From an uncultured Collinsella sp. (GTDB taxonomy: Bacteria > Actinomycetota > Coriobacteriia > Coriobacteriales > Coriobacteriaceae), in NCBI GenBank assembly GCA_959020715.1, contig CAUESV010000002.1, positions 62,001 through 126,000 on the forward strand: DNA of 64,000 bases. The letters run 5' to 3'. Position numbers and translations under genes: made by a program. The notes beneath the pieces were generated by a model. The model did no database searches. It saw only the letters and a list, made by a program, of their open reading frames with translations, and was not told where the DNA came from. Positions 1-8,046 of the stretch are shown here, in pieces (the stretch's first letter is position 1; every line of letters begins with the position of its first letter).

Positions 1-338
1 GACGCTGTGGCGCCGTAGACGACGATGGAGAACAGCGCCGCGCACAGGCAGGCGAGCGCCATGGTGCTGTTTCCGCCAAAGTCGACGATATGCGAGATGG
101 TATTGGCGACGCTCGCGTTAAAGTGCGTCATGATGAGCACGCCGAGGAAGTTGAATGCGGCGCTCATGAGAATGGCGGCGCGGGCGGGCATGCAACGCGT
201 AGTGACGCAGGTCGCGATGGCGTTGGGCGCGTCGGTCCATCCGTTGACGAAGATGGCGCCGAGCGCGAGGATCACGGTGACGGCAAGGACTGGGTTCGAC
301 ACAATTTGGCCGAGGAAGGTTGAGAACGTTACGTCCAT
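1..338 (-). CDS. pit: Inorganic phosphate transporter, PiT family (N-terminal part, cut by window edge)
   Basis: The reverse strand from 338 reads an uninterrupted membrane protein start beginning MDVTFSTFLGQIV and running off the window. It contains GWTDAPNAIATCVTTR, the first PiT signature (family consensus ANGFNDxANAxATxVSTR), which forms part of the phosphate/cation path. Two hydrophobic segments flank it. A GAGAAAG-type ribosome site lies just upstream of the ATG. PiT proteins are low-affinity phosphate:cation symporters of the inner membrane. Only about 112 residues are visible, so the C-terminal repeat cannot be checked. Confidence 0.85.
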   Translation of the reverse strand, partial: MDVTFSTFLGQIVSNPVLAVTVILALGAIFVNGWTDAPNAIATCVTTRCMPARAAILMSAAFNFLGVLIMTHFNASVANTISHIVDFGGNSTMALACLCAALFSIVVYGATA

Positions 339-588
339 ATATGGGCTTTCTCGAAGTTTGCAGGCACGTTACAAAAACATGATAAATCGTATCACCTCCT
401 GTGGGTTTCTTAACGGAGTTCTGACGTGAGAAGTGGATTTTTTGGCACTAAAATTGAATATTAGTCCTGTTGACCGCGGGTATTCTTTTTGCTAACACGC
501 CATGCGGACACGTGCGATTGCTACGACACTCCAAAACCACAGTCTGTTCGCTTTACAACATGCAAACATGCGTTCGATAATAGGAGAC

Positions 589-927
589 ATGGAATATCGA
601 CAGACAGATGGCAAAACTCGGCGCGTGCACAAACAGTATGTGGACGTTGTGGCTCGCATCCTCGCGGGCGGACAAGTCGTGCCGGTCACCGTCTGCTGGG
701 TCGACGGTCGTTGCTTTACAATTGACGAGATTGTCTCGTCCACGGGCTTTGGCTTAACGGTTCACGGTGTTCGTACGGCAACGTATAAGGTTCGTTTTGG
801 CGGGCATGCGACCGAGTTGTATCTGGAGGACCAGGCGTGCGGACGGCCGGACGGCTCGCAGGCCCACGTGATGCGTTGGTGGGTCTGGGCGTTTGATCGT
901 ACGCTTGAGGGCGAGCGCCGTAGGTAA
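589..927 (+). CDS. Hypothetical protein, about 112 aa
   Basis: A soluble, basic protein with codon use like its neighbours and no family I recognise. The core is rich in beta-prone stretches (VVPVTVCWVDGRCF, ATYKVRFGG, HVMRWWVWAF) and ends in an Arg-rich tail. The start is uncertain: ATG 589 has AGGAG only two bases upstream, while ATG 568 and ATG 502 in the same frame have no convincing ribosome site. It stands alone between the divergent phosphate transporter and the Bax inhibitor-like gene. It could be a small actinobacterial DUF of the DUF6504 kind, but that is a guess from size and the GR-type turn. Confidence 0.6.
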   Translation: MEYRQTDGKTRRVHKQYVDVVARILAGGQVVPVTVCWVDGRCFTIDEIVSSTGFGLTVHGVRTATYKVRFGGHATELYLEDQACGRPDGSQAHVMRWWVWAFDRTLEGERRR

Positions 928-1011
928 GGACGCGCGGCGTTCGGGTACAATGACAGGAATCTTGTCAGCTACTGCGCCGTTATTTGTGGCGCTTTTTGAA
1001 AGGACGAACCT

Positions 1012-1707
1012 ATGAACGATATCCAGGGCTATCAGAACGGCCCCGTCGAGAGCGGCGCAAGCCGCGCCAAGGAGATGTCGCCGCGCGCGTACAACCTTGT
1101 CATGTCTGCCCTGATCTTTTTGGGCTTTTGCGCCATGGGCGCCGGTGCTTACTTTACGAGCACCATGTCGTTTGCCCGCATGATGATGAGCGGCGCCGCC
1201 TTGCCGCTGGTCTTTGGCTCGTTTATTTTGACCATCGTCGGCATGGTCATGATGTCGGCTGCCGCGGGCAAGCAGTCTGTGGGCCTGTCGCTCACGGGTT
1301 ACGTGATCTTTGCGAGCACCTTTGGCCTGACCGCGTCGTTTGGCCTTGCCAACTACGACCTGCCCACCATCAACACCGCCTTCATCGCCACCGCCGCCAT
1401 CACCTTTGTCTTTGGCGCGCTGGGCGTGACCTTCCCCAAGTTCTTCCAGCGCGTGTACGGCATCGGTTTTGGCGTTCTGCTTGCCACGATCCTGGTCGAG
1501 ATCGTGCTGATGTTCATGGGTGTTTCGCAGTCTATTACCGACCTGATCGTGATCGTGGTGTTCGCCGGTTTTATTGGCTACGACACCTATGTGGCCACGA
1601 CGGTGCCGCCCACGCTGCCCAACGCCGTGCTCATGGCGTCCAACCTGTTCGTGGATATCATCAACGTGTTCCTGCGTATCCTGAATATCCTTGGTCGTCG
1701 CGACTAG
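1012..1707 (+). CDS. Bax inhibitor-1/YccA family integral membrane protein
   Basis: 231 aa with a short polar N-terminus (about 25 residues) followed by seven hydrophobic segments spread to the C-terminus, the topology and size of bacterial BI-1/YccA proteins. The YDTYVATTV stretch after the sixth helix resembles the conserved aspartate-containing motif of the family (D-T-Q/Y), thought to gate pH-sensitive calcium leak in the homologue BsYetJ. In bacteria YccA-type proteins modulate FtsH or ion leak; the role here is unproved. Ribosome site GAAAGGA lies seven bases before ATG 1012. It appears monocistronic. Confidence 0.85.
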   Translation: MNDIQGYQNGPVESGASRAKEMSPRAYNLVMSALIFLGFCAMGAGAYFTSTMSFARMMMSGAALPLVFGSFILTIVGMVMMSAAAGKQSVGLSLTGYVIFASTFGLTASFGLANYDLPTINTAFIATAAITFVFGALGVTFPKFFQRVYGIGFGVLLATILVEIVLMFMGVSQSITDLIVIVVFAGFIGYDTYVATTVPPTLPNAVLMASNLFVDIINVFLRILNILGRRD

Positions 1708-1844
1708 CGGCGAGTTGCAGCGGTGCTTGCCGCGTGCGTAAATCAATGCGAAAGGCGGTCCTTCGGGGCCGTCTTTTTTGTACGTGGCGGGGTATCATGG
1801 ATGGGAAAAGCCGATAGCGGCAGCGACAGGAAAGGTGGCCATGT

Positions 1845-2975
1845 ATGGCAGACGTCGACAACAGGAACCGTAACCGCAGGTCCAACCGAGCGGGTCAGCC
1901 CAATCCCAAGCGCGAGGCCCGTGCCAAGGCCGCCGAGCGTCACGTGGCAACTGTGTCCGAAGCGTGCGCCAAGGATATCGAGCGTTCGCTTGCTGGTGTT
2001 CGCGAGTTTGACGGCATGCCCGCCGGCTTTGTCGCGGCGATGAAGGCCAAGGCCCAAGCGGCTGCGGTTGCCGAGGAGCCGGTTGCCGAGGAGTCTGAGT
2101 CCGCCGAGGTCGAGGCCGCTGAGGTTGCGTCCGTCGAGACCGAGGTCACGGACGAGTCTGCGCCTGCCGAGGAACCCGCAGAGACCGAGTCCGCGCCTGC
2201 CGAGGAGCCCGCTCCGACCCTGCCCGAGGTCACCGTGCTTGATGCCTCCGCCACGCAGGCCATTCTGGACAACGGCCGTGGCTATGCGCAGTTTTGCGAC
2301 ATGGCAGTGCTCGCCTTTGCCTCGTTCACCAACCCGGGTGGCGGCTACATCCAGGGCTATCTGGGCCAGGAGGCTACGCTCTGCGCCGATTCGTATCTGT
2401 ACAACGTGCTCGACAAGCAGCGCAAGTGGTATGGCGAGAACCGTCGCCGCAATATCAACTGCGAGCTCTACCGCAACCGTGCGCTGGTAGTGCCTGCGGT
2501 GCGTTTTGACCGCAACCACGTGCATGCGTATGCCGATGTGATCGTGGCCGCCGCGCCCAATGCCAAGCGCGCACGCCAGGAGTACCGCGTGAGCGACGAT
2601 GCGCTGCTGGACGCGCTGCGCGACCGTATCCGCTTTGTGCTCGCCATCTGCGACGAGCTGGATCGCGAGAAGCTCGTACTGGGCGCTTGGGGCTGCGACA
2701 ACAACGGTTTTGATGCCGAGGCCGTGGCCGAGATTTTCCGCAAGGAGCTCGCATCGGGCGACTTCAAGGTCAAGCAGGTCTTCTTTGCTGTGCCCTCCAC
2801 GCGCTGGGATGAGGACTTCGCCAAGTTCGAGCATGTGTTGGCAAGCTTCCCCGAGCGCAACGAGGAGTCCTATGCCCAGGTTGCCGCCCGCGCTGCGGCC
2901 GCCCGTGCCGCCGAGCAGGCTCAGGCCGCTGCCGAGGACGATGAGGACGAGGACGATTGGCGCAAGTACCTGTAA
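1845..2975 (+). CDS. TIGR02452-type macrodomain protein (PARG-like) with acidic linker and altered catalytic motif
   Basis: 376 aa. Residues 1-65 are basic and helical; about 65-125 form a low-complexity Glu/Ala/Pro linker (repeats of AEEP); from about 130 a TIGR02452/bacterial PARG-like macrodomain follows (FTNPGGGY, NCELYRNRALVVPAVR, LGAWGCDNNGF). Bacterial PARGs carry GGG-x(6-8)-QEE, where the last Glu is catalytic. Here the motif is GGG (165-167), six residues, then Gln175-Glu176-Ala177, so the second Glu is replaced. The protein may bind ADP-ribose without hydrolysing it, or use another residue. A very acidic tail (EDDEDEDD) ends the protein. AGGAAAGG precedes ATG 1845. Confidence 0.75.
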   Translation: MADVDNRNRNRRSNRAGQPNPKREARAKAAERHVATVSEACAKDIERSLAGVREFDGMPAGFVAAMKAKAQAAAVAEEPVAEESESAEVEAAEVASVETEVTDESAPAEEPAETESAPAEEPAPTLPEVTVLDASATQAILDNGRGYAQFCDMAVLAFASFTNPGGGYIQGYLGQEATLCADSYLYNVLDKQRKWYGENRRRNINCELYRNRALVVPAVRFDRNHVHAYADVIVAAAPNAKRARQEYRVSDDALLDALRDRIRFVLAICDELDREKLVLGAWGCDNNGFDAEAVAEIFRKELASGDFKVKQVFFAVPSTRWDEDFAKFEHVLASFPERNEESYAQVAARAAAARAAEQAQAAAEDDEDEDDWRKYL

Positions 2976-3000
2976 TCGGTACGTGCTGACAGATAGGTCG

Positions 3001-3036
3001 AGCCGACGGGAGAGGCTGCTTCCGTCGGCTTTTTAT
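3001..3036 (+). terminator. Rho-independent terminator of the macrodomain gene
   Basis: AGCCGACGG pairs perfectly with CCGTCGGCT around a 12-base loop and is followed by TTTTATT. It starts 25 bases after the stop codon at 2975. Confidence 0.85.
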
Positions 3037-3053
3037 TGAGTGGGGAGCTTACG

Positions 3054-3713
3054 ATGAAAAACGTTATGTGCTTTGGCGACAGCAACACCTATGGCTATGA
3101 TCCGGCTGGTATGCGCGATGGCACCGCGGTACGCTATGCGCAGGATGTACGCTGGTGCGGCGTGGCGCAGCGTGACCTGGGCGAGGGCTGGCATGTGATT
3201 GAGGAGGGGCTCAACGGCCGCACGACGGTGCGCGACGATATGTGCCACCTGGACACTAACCTCAACGGCATTCGCGCGCTTCCGATGCTGCTCGAGGCCC
3301 ATAAGCCGCTGGACGCCATTGTGATCATGCTGGGCACCAACGACTGTAAGACGGTCTTTAACGTGACGGCTTCCGATATCGCCCGTGGCGCCATGGCGCT
3401 GATTCGCGCCGTCCGCGCGTTTCCCTGGACCGATGCCGTGCCCTGCCCGCGCATTTTGCTGATGGCGCCTATCAAGATTAAGCCGCAGATCGCCGATGTG
3501 TATATGACCGATTTTGACGAGCATTCCGTAGAAGCCTCGGAACATTTTGGTGAGTACTACGCACATGTGACCGAGCAGTTTGGCTGCGACTTTTTGAATG
3601 CCGCCGACTTTGCCGAGCCGGGCGATATCGATTATCTGCACATGATGCCCGAAAGCCACGAGAACCTGGGCCACGCCGTGGCAGCCAAGCTCCGAGAGAT
3701 GCTCGGTGAGTAG
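3054..3713 (+). CDS. SGNH/GDSL-family hydrolase (arylesterase-like)
   Basis: 219 aa. The N-terminus MKNVMCFGDSNTYGYDP carries the block I GDSxT(x)G motif with the nucleophilic Ser; NG follows in block II (EEGLNGRTT), LGTNDCK is block III (GxND) and the C-terminal DYLHMMPESHENLGHAVA region supplies the D/H of block V. No signal peptide is visible, so it is probably a cytoplasmic esterase of the type that deacetylates sugars or small esters. ATG 3054 was chosen over an upstream in-frame start because GGGGAG lies seven bases before it. Substrate cannot be told from sequence. Confidence 0.85.
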   Translation: MKNVMCFGDSNTYGYDPAGMRDGTAVRYAQDVRWCGVAQRDLGEGWHVIEEGLNGRTTVRDDMCHLDTNLNGIRALPMLLEAHKPLDAIVIMLGTNDCKTVFNVTASDIARGAMALIRAVRAFPWTDAVPCPRILLMAPIKIKPQIADVYMTDFDEHSVEASEHFGEYYAHVTEQFGCDFLNAADFAEPGDIDYLHMMPESHENLGHAVAAKLREMLGE

Positions 3714-3722
3714 CGCGACCCC

Positions 3723-3760
3723 AAGCCACCACAGAAGTTCCCCTTGCGGTGGCTTGTTTC
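3723..3760 (+). terminator. Terminator of the SGNH hydrolase gene
   Basis: AAGCCACC and GGTGGCTT form an eight-pair stem ten bases after the stop codon, followed by a modest T tract (GTTTC). Confidence 0.65.
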
Positions 3761-3769
3761 GCTGCTTTG

Positions 3770-3980
3770 TCTTGATCTGTAACAGTTCCAAGGCCGGAAA
3801 CGGGCTAGATGTTACAGATTAAGATTATTTAGGTCGATATCGGTCGTTTGTCTCGATTTGTAACATCTAGGGTCGATTTCGCCGAGTTACTGTTACAGAT
3901 TGAGATTTTCTTCTCAGCGGAATTTGAATGACTGTAACATCTGGGCGGCTAAATCGTCCCTATCTGTTACAGATCGAGAC
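3770..3980. repeat. Three-unit cluster of inverted repeats built on TGTTACAGATYRAGA
   Basis: Six copies of the core lie in alternating orientation with centres near 3780, 3814, 3862, 3894, 3936 and 3968. They pair as three palindromic units, each with arms TCTYRATYTGTAACA / TGTTACAGATYRAGA about 33 bases apart, recurring every 74-82 bases. The left arm of the third unit is degenerate beyond the core. The arrangement resembles the BIME clusters of alternating REP elements described in enterobacteria. The stretch between the convergent SGNH hydrolase and thiD genes holds nothing else apart from two terminator-like hairpins. Confidence 0.8.
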
Positions 3981-3989
3981 ATTTGCAGG

Positions 3990-4020
3990 AACCGCCACAA
4001 AGGTGTCCTTTGTGGCGGTT
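3990..4020. terminator. Hairpin between convergent genes, probable thiD terminator
   Basis: A perfect 14-pair stem (AACCGCCACAAAGG / CCTTTGTGGCGGTT) with a three-base loop sits 14 bases past the thiD stop codon. Neither strand has a strong T tract after it, so termination efficiency is uncertain. Confidence 0.6.
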
Positions 4021-4033
4021 TGGGTTGCGGACT

Positions 4034-4864
4034 TTAGTACTGCCACATGTGGTTGACAGGGCCGGAGCCTTTGCCCATGTTCAGGCCGGCGGCCAGAGCG
4101 CCTGTCAGGTATGCCTTGCCGGCGTTGACGGCGTCGGCAAGATCCATGCCCTGGGCCAGCGCGCAGGCGATGGCGGACGAGAGCGTGCAGCCGGTGCCGT
4201 GCGTGTTGTCGGTCTCGATGCGCTTGTGGCGGAACCACGTGGTGAGTGGATCTCCCAGATGGTTGCCCTCGTCATCGAGTGGCGCGGGTTCGGCCAGTAC
4301 ATCGTTGGCCTCGTTGACGAAATGCCCGCCCTTAACGAGGGACGCGCAGCCAAAGCGGCGGGTGAGAAGCATGGCGGCATTTTGCTGCGTGCGCTCGGAA
4401 TCGACCTCATAATCGAGCAACGCCATGGCCTCGGGAATATTGGGCGTGATGACAGTCGCCAGCGGGAACAGGCGGCGTGTAAGCGCTTCGGCGGCGTCCT
4501 CTGCAATCAGGCGAGCGCCCGAGGTCGCGACCATGACGGGGTCGACGACGATATTTTGTGCGTCCCAAGCGCCCAGGCGGTCGGCGATAACCTCGATAAT
4601 CTCGGCAGAGGAAACCATGCCGATTTTGACTGCGTTGGGGCGGATATCGTCAAAAACGGCATCGATCTGCGCCGCGACAATATCCGGGGAGATGTTCTGC
4701 ACGGCGGTGACGCCTAGGGTGTTCTGTGCGGTTATGGCTGTGATGACCGTCTCGGCATACAGGCGGTGCGCCGTGATGGTCTTGATGTCGGCCTGAATGC
4801 CGGCACCACCGCTGGAATCTGATCCTGCGATGGACAGGACGGCGGGTACCTTACTGCGATCCAT
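4034..4864 (-). CDS. thiD: Bifunctional hydroxymethylpyrimidine kinase/phosphomethylpyrimidine kinase
   Basis: 276 aa, the usual length of ThiD. AGSDSSGGAGIQADIKT at residues 14-30 is the pyrimidine-binding start of the PfkB-like ThiD fold; VVDPVMVATSGARL and the anion-hole motif DNTHGTGCTLSSAIA near residue 220 complete the ribokinase signature with the catalytic Asp/Cys context. It phosphorylates HMP twice to HMP-PP for thiamine synthesis. It lies downstream of thiC on the same strand, separated by 178 bases containing a hairpin, so it may be partly independent of the thiC riboswitch. GGGAG lies before the ATG at 4864. Confidence 0.95.
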   Translation of the reverse strand: MDRSKVPAVLSIAGSDSSGGAGIQADIKTITAHRLYAETVITAITAQNTLGVTAVQNISPDIVAAQIDAVFDDIRPNAVKIGMVSSAEIIEVIADRLGAWDAQNIVVDPVMVATSGARLIAEDAAEALTRRLFPLATVITPNIPEAMALLDYEVDSERTQQNAAMLLTRRFGCASLVKGGHFVNEANDVLAEPAPLDDEGNHLGDPLTTWFRHKRIETDNTHGTGCTLSSAIACALAQGMDLADAVNAGKAYLTGALAAGLNMGKGSGPVNHMWQY

Positions 4865-4921
4865 GTTCGCTCCCTTGTTCGGTCGGAATCAAATGGGTCT
4901 ATAATCCAGCATTATAAAGAT

Positions 4922-4951
4922 GCCCGGGCCGACTCTATGTCGAACCCGGGC
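4922..4951 (-). terminator. Hairpin after thiC, probable terminator or attenuator
   Basis: Read on the minus strand, CCCGGG and an inner CGAC pair with GTCG and CCCGGG around a five-base loop, followed by CATCTTTATAAT. It would separate thiC from thiD transcription. Confidence 0.55.
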
Positions 4952-5042
4952 GGGCGATGCAATCTTTACGAAAATGCAAGCAAATGTTCACACGTCAACA
5001 ATTGATGAGCACCTTGCGACCGATTGTGGCTCCGGAGACGCG

Positions 5043-6377
5043 TTAATCCTCCATGCCGAGGTCGATCGTCGTGCCCTCGAACACCTTGTTGACGGTGCGG
5101 ACGGCGCACATCTTGCCGCACATGGTGCAGGTGCCCTCGGTGGCGGCGGGGGATTCCTCGTAGCGCTTCTTACCGGTAACCGGGTCGAGCGCGCACTTCC
5201 ACATGGCGTCCCAGTCGAGCTTGCGGCGTGCCTGGCCCATCTTGTCGTCCATGTCGCGGGCGTGGGGCACCTTTTTGGCGATGTCGGCGGCGTGTGCGGC
5301 GATCTTGGTGGCCATGAGGCCGTCGAGCACATCCTGGGCGTTAGGCAGGCATAGGTGCTCGGCCGGTGTCACGTAGCACAGGAAGTCGGAACCGGAGCTG
5401 GCGGAGATGGCGCCGCCGATGGCGGCGGTGATGTGGTCGTAACCCACGCCGATATCGGTCACCAGCGGCCCGAGCACATAGAACGGAGCATTGTGGCACA
5501 GGCGTTTCTGCAGTTTCATGTTGGCGGCGATCTCGTCGAGCGCCATGTGACCCGGGCCCTCGACCATGACCTGGACGCCGGCGGCCCAAGCGCGCTTGCA
5601 CAGCTTGCCCAGCTCGATCATCTCAGCGGTCTCGGTGGCGTCGTTGGAGTCGTAGAGGCAGCCCGGGCGGCAGGAGTCGCCGAGCGAAATCGTCACGTCG
5701 TACTCGTGGCAAATCTCGAGCAACTCGTCGTAGAACTCATAGAACGGGTTCTCGTTACCGGTGACCTCCATCCAGCCAAACAGCAGTGAGCCGCCGCGGC
5801 TCACGATGTTCATCAGACGGCCGGTCTCCTTAAAGGTCTTGGTGACCGACTTGTTGATGCCGCAGTGAATGGTCATAAAGTCCACGCCGTCCTCGGCATG
5901 CGCGCGCACGACTTCGAACAGGTCGTCCTTGGTGAGCTTGACCAGCGGCTTTTCCATGTAGCCGATGGCGTCGTACATGGGGACGGTGCCTACCATGAGC
6001 GGCGTCTCGTCGATGAGCTGCTGGCGGAACTGGCGCGTCTTGCCCGAGTTGGAGAGGTCCATGATGGCGTCAGCGCCAAAGTCCTCGGCGATCTTGACCT
6101 TCTTCCATTCCTCGGCGGCATCGGCCTTGTCGCCCGAGATACCCAGGTTCACGTTGACCTTGGTGGACAGGCCCTCACCGACGCCAAAGGCGCGCATGCC
6201 CTTTTTGATGTGCACGATGTTGGCGGGAATGGCGATGCGGCCGTCGGCCACGCGCTCGCGGATGTACTCGGGGTCGCGATGCTCACGCTCGGCGACCTCC
6301 TTCATCTGCGGCGTGATCTGCCCGGCACGGGCGAAGTCGATTTGCGTGACGAGCTTGGGCTCGGTCTGTGTGCTCAT
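5043..6377 (-). CDS. thiC: Phosphomethylpyrimidine synthase (HMP-P synthase)
   Basis: 444 aa. ThiC is a radical-SAM enzyme that rearranges aminoimidazole ribotide to HMP-P. Visible hallmarks are DFMTIHCGIN, SRGGSLLFGWM, the GDSCRPGC stretch, MVEGPGHM, and the C-terminal [4Fe-4S] motif ending CTMCGKMCAVR (CxxCx(4)C). The upstream in-frame extension (MPTKGAVP) is rejected because AAGGGAG lies eight bases before ATG 6377 and the extension overlaps the riboswitch. Transcription is controlled by the TPP riboswitch immediately upstream; thiD follows. The length is typical of the shorter bacterial ThiC without the long N-terminal domain. Confidence 0.96.
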   Translation of the reverse strand: MSTQTEPKLVTQIDFARAGQITPQMKEVAEREHRDPEYIRERVADGRIAIPANIVHIKKGMRAFGVGEGLSTKVNVNLGISGDKADAAEEWKKVKIAEDFGADAIMDLSNSGKTRQFRQQLIDETPLMVGTVPMYDAIGYMEKPLVKLTKDDLFEVVRAHAEDGVDFMTIHCGINKSVTKTFKETGRLMNIVSRGGSLLFGWMEVTGNENPFYEFYDELLEICHEYDVTISLGDSCRPGCLYDSNDATETAEMIELGKLCKRAWAAGVQVMVEGPGHMALDEIAANMKLQKRLCHNAPFYVLGPLVTDIGVGYDHITAAIGGAISASSGSDFLCYVTPAEHLCLPNAQDVLDGLMATKIAAHAADIAKKVPHARDMDDKMGQARRKLDWDAMWKCALDPVTGKKRYEESPAATEGTCTMCGKMCAVRTVNKVFEGTTIDLGMED

Positions 6378-6386
6378 TGGCACGGC

Positions 6387-6478
6387 TCCCTTCGTTGGCA
6401 TTACCCATATCAGGTTTGCGGGTCAGGGCGGGCGCACCCAATCTCAGCCTGCCGTCTTGTCCTGCAAGCTCCCCGTTA
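6387..6478 (-). promoter_or_regulatory. TPP riboswitch (THI element) controlling thiC
   Basis: On the minus strand the conserved THI-element blocks occur in order: CGGGGAGC, GGCTGAGATTGGG (contains CTGAGA), CCCTGACCCGC, AACCTGATATGGGTAATGCC (contains CCTGAT and GGTAATGCC) and the closing GAAGGGA. The 3' end overlaps the ribosome site of thiC, which suggests translational sequestration rather than termination. A good -10 hexamer, TATACT on the minus strand at 6497-6492, lies just upstream. Confidence 0.95.
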
Positions 6479-6547
6479 TGTCATGGGCTCAAGTATAGCC
6501 TGAATGGGTACGATTGGGCCAACGAGCGTGCCTGTGGGGAGGCGAAC

Positions 6548-7069
6548 ATGGAAGACAAGCATCTATATCGAGAGACGCAATGGGATGTATCGGCCGAGGA
6601 AAGCCGTGCGCACCATGGCCTTGTCGCGATTGGTTTTGCGGTGCTTGCCGTGCTGGTGATTGCCTTTTGTATCTGGACGTTTGGCGGTCGCGGCGGCGCT
6701 GCATGGGAGTTCGAGGCTGATGATAGCCTACCGATTATGACGGTGAGGAGTACTGGCGGTAATGCCAATACGCTCGCCGTTCCGGGCGATTATTGGTACC
6801 CGCGCGATGAGTTTGTGCAGTTGCAGCTGAGTGGTGGGTCCATTCCCGGTGAAGAAATCGAACGCGTGACGTTTGACGCGGCGCTCAAAACGCTCACGGT
6901 GAAGCTCAAAGATCAAGGAGATGTGCCCACGACCATGGATATCGCCCTGACGGAATGGCGTCTGGAGCCTCCGACGGGTGTCAAGGTGTCCGAGGTGGAG
7001 CATGTCAAGATTACCTATCAGGACGGCACGACAAATGAAATTGCCAAAGCCGACGGCTTGGCGGAATAG
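6548..7069 (+). CDS. Hypothetical membrane-anchored protein
   Basis: 173 aa. A polar N-terminus of about 25 residues is followed by one strong transmembrane helix (GFAVLAVLVIAFCIWTF, about residues 28-45), then a beta-rich extracytoplasmic domain of about 125 residues rich in Val/Thr/Glu (ERVTFDAALKTLTVKLKD, SEVEHVKITYQDGTTNEI). No catalytic motif or lipobox is seen. GGGGAGG lies five bases before ATG 6548; the longer upstream reading frame crosses the thiC promoter region and is not needed. It is divergent from thiC and convergent with yaaA. Function unknown. Confidence 0.75.
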   Translation: MEDKHLYRETQWDVSAEESRAHHGLVAIGFAVLAVLVIAFCIWTFGGRGGAAWEFEADDSLPIMTVRSTGGNANTLAVPGDYWYPRDEFVQLQLSGGSIPGEEIERVTFDAALKTLTVKLKDQGDVPTTMDIALTEWRLEPPTGVKVSEVEHVKITYQDGTTNEIAKADGLAE

Positions 7070-7109
7070 ACGCCGTGCCTAGGCGGCACATTCAAAAGTA
7101 GCGGTGGTC

Positions 7110-7919
7110 CTACAAGGCCTGTTCGTTCAGGAAGACCAAAGTGTTTTTATTTGAAAGCTCGGGAAGGTGGCGATAGCCAACGTCGAACGCGGTGAGCCCG
7201 CTTACATCCTCGAGCTTGTTTTCTGCCATCCAGCGCACCATGGAGCCGCGTGCCTTTTTGCTGGCGGTCGAGCGCTGGATGGGCTTGCCGTTGCGGATGC
7301 CTTCGCCAAAGAGGCATGTGACGACCGTGACATCGGTGGTGAGGCGGGGCAGAACGGCTTTGGCATACTCTACGCTGGCGAGGTTGACGATCGTGGTGTT
7401 TGAGCCTGCCGGGGCGATAACCCGCGCGAGTTTGTCGCTCCAAAACGCGTAGAGGTCTCGGGCATCGTCGACGGCGAGCTTCGCGCCCATCTCCAGTCGA
7501 TACGGTTCAACGGCATGAAAGGGGCGTACGCATCCGTAGAGTCCCGAGAGGATCCAGAGATGGTTTTGCAGCCATGCGAGCTGCGCGGAATCCATCACCT
7601 CGGGTGCCATGCTCTGGTATTGAATGCCGTGATAGGACATGACGGCAGGGGAGAGGTGACGGGCGAGTGCAGGATTGTCGAGATCGCCGTTTTTCAGGAT
7701 GGGCCCGAACTCATGCAGGGTGTTGAGGCAAGGCCCCAGCAGTTTGTCACTCACGTTCCATAGCGTCTGCAGGCCGCCGCTGCCTTCATTCCGCTCGATA
7801 TCTAGCAATGCGCGGTGGAGGCGAGCCGTCTCGTGCGCAAAGGGTGGAATGCCCTGGACTTCAAAAGCATCTTGGGCCGCGCGCATTTGCTTGGCGGGCG
7901 AAATGATGACCTGCAGCAT
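7110..7919 (-). CDS. yaaA: Peroxide stress protein YaaA (UPF0246)
   Basis: 269 aa, close to the family size. It opens with MLQVIISPAKQMR, the invariant ISPAK start of UPF0246/DUF328, followed by GLYGCVRPFHAVEPYRLEMG and near the C-terminus KARGSMVRWMAEN, all family landmarks. E. coli YaaA lowers intracellular free iron and DNA damage under hydrogen peroxide and binds DNA through a helix-hairpin-helix-like element. In an anaerobe it plausibly protects Fe-S enzymes during oxygen exposure. It stands alone; a palindromic repeat lies just upstream of its start. Confidence 0.9.
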   Translation of the reverse strand: MLQVIISPAKQMRAAQDAFEVQGIPPFAHETARLHRALLDIERNEGSGGLQTLWNVSDKLLGPCLNTLHEFGPILKNGDLDNPALARHLSPAVMSYHGIQYQSMAPEVMDSAQLAWLQNHLWILSGLYGCVRPFHAVEPYRLEMGAKLAVDDARDLYAFWSDKLARVIAPAGSNTTIVNLASVEYAKAVLPRLTTDVTVVTCLFGEGIRNGKPIQRSTASKKARGSMVRWMAENKLEDVSGLTAFDVGYRHLPELSNKNTLVFLNEQAL

Positions 7920-7941
7920 GGACTCTCCTCTGCCAAAAAAG

Positions 7942-8010
7942 AAGTTGCGGTGGAATAATTCCTGTTTTGCCTGTTAAAAGGCGTGTTTGGGAACTATTTC
8001 ACCGCAAGTT
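7942..8010. repeat. Palindromic intergenic repeat, AAGTTGCGGTGAAATAG family, copy A (diverged)
   Basis: Left arm AAGTTGCGGTGGAATAATTCC and right arm GGGAACTATTTCACCGCAAGTT are imperfect inverted repeats with a variable centre. The same arms recur at 28630, 52142 and 53452. This copy has several mismatches and looks like the oldest. Confidence 0.8.
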
Positions 8011-8046
8011 ATGAAGGGCTGGCTGGGCTCGTTTTACGAGGGTTGG

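Noticed and set aside
3770..3980. CRISPR array
   Set aside because: The repeats alternate in orientation, are short and imperfect, and the spacers are not of constant size; no cas genes are in the window.
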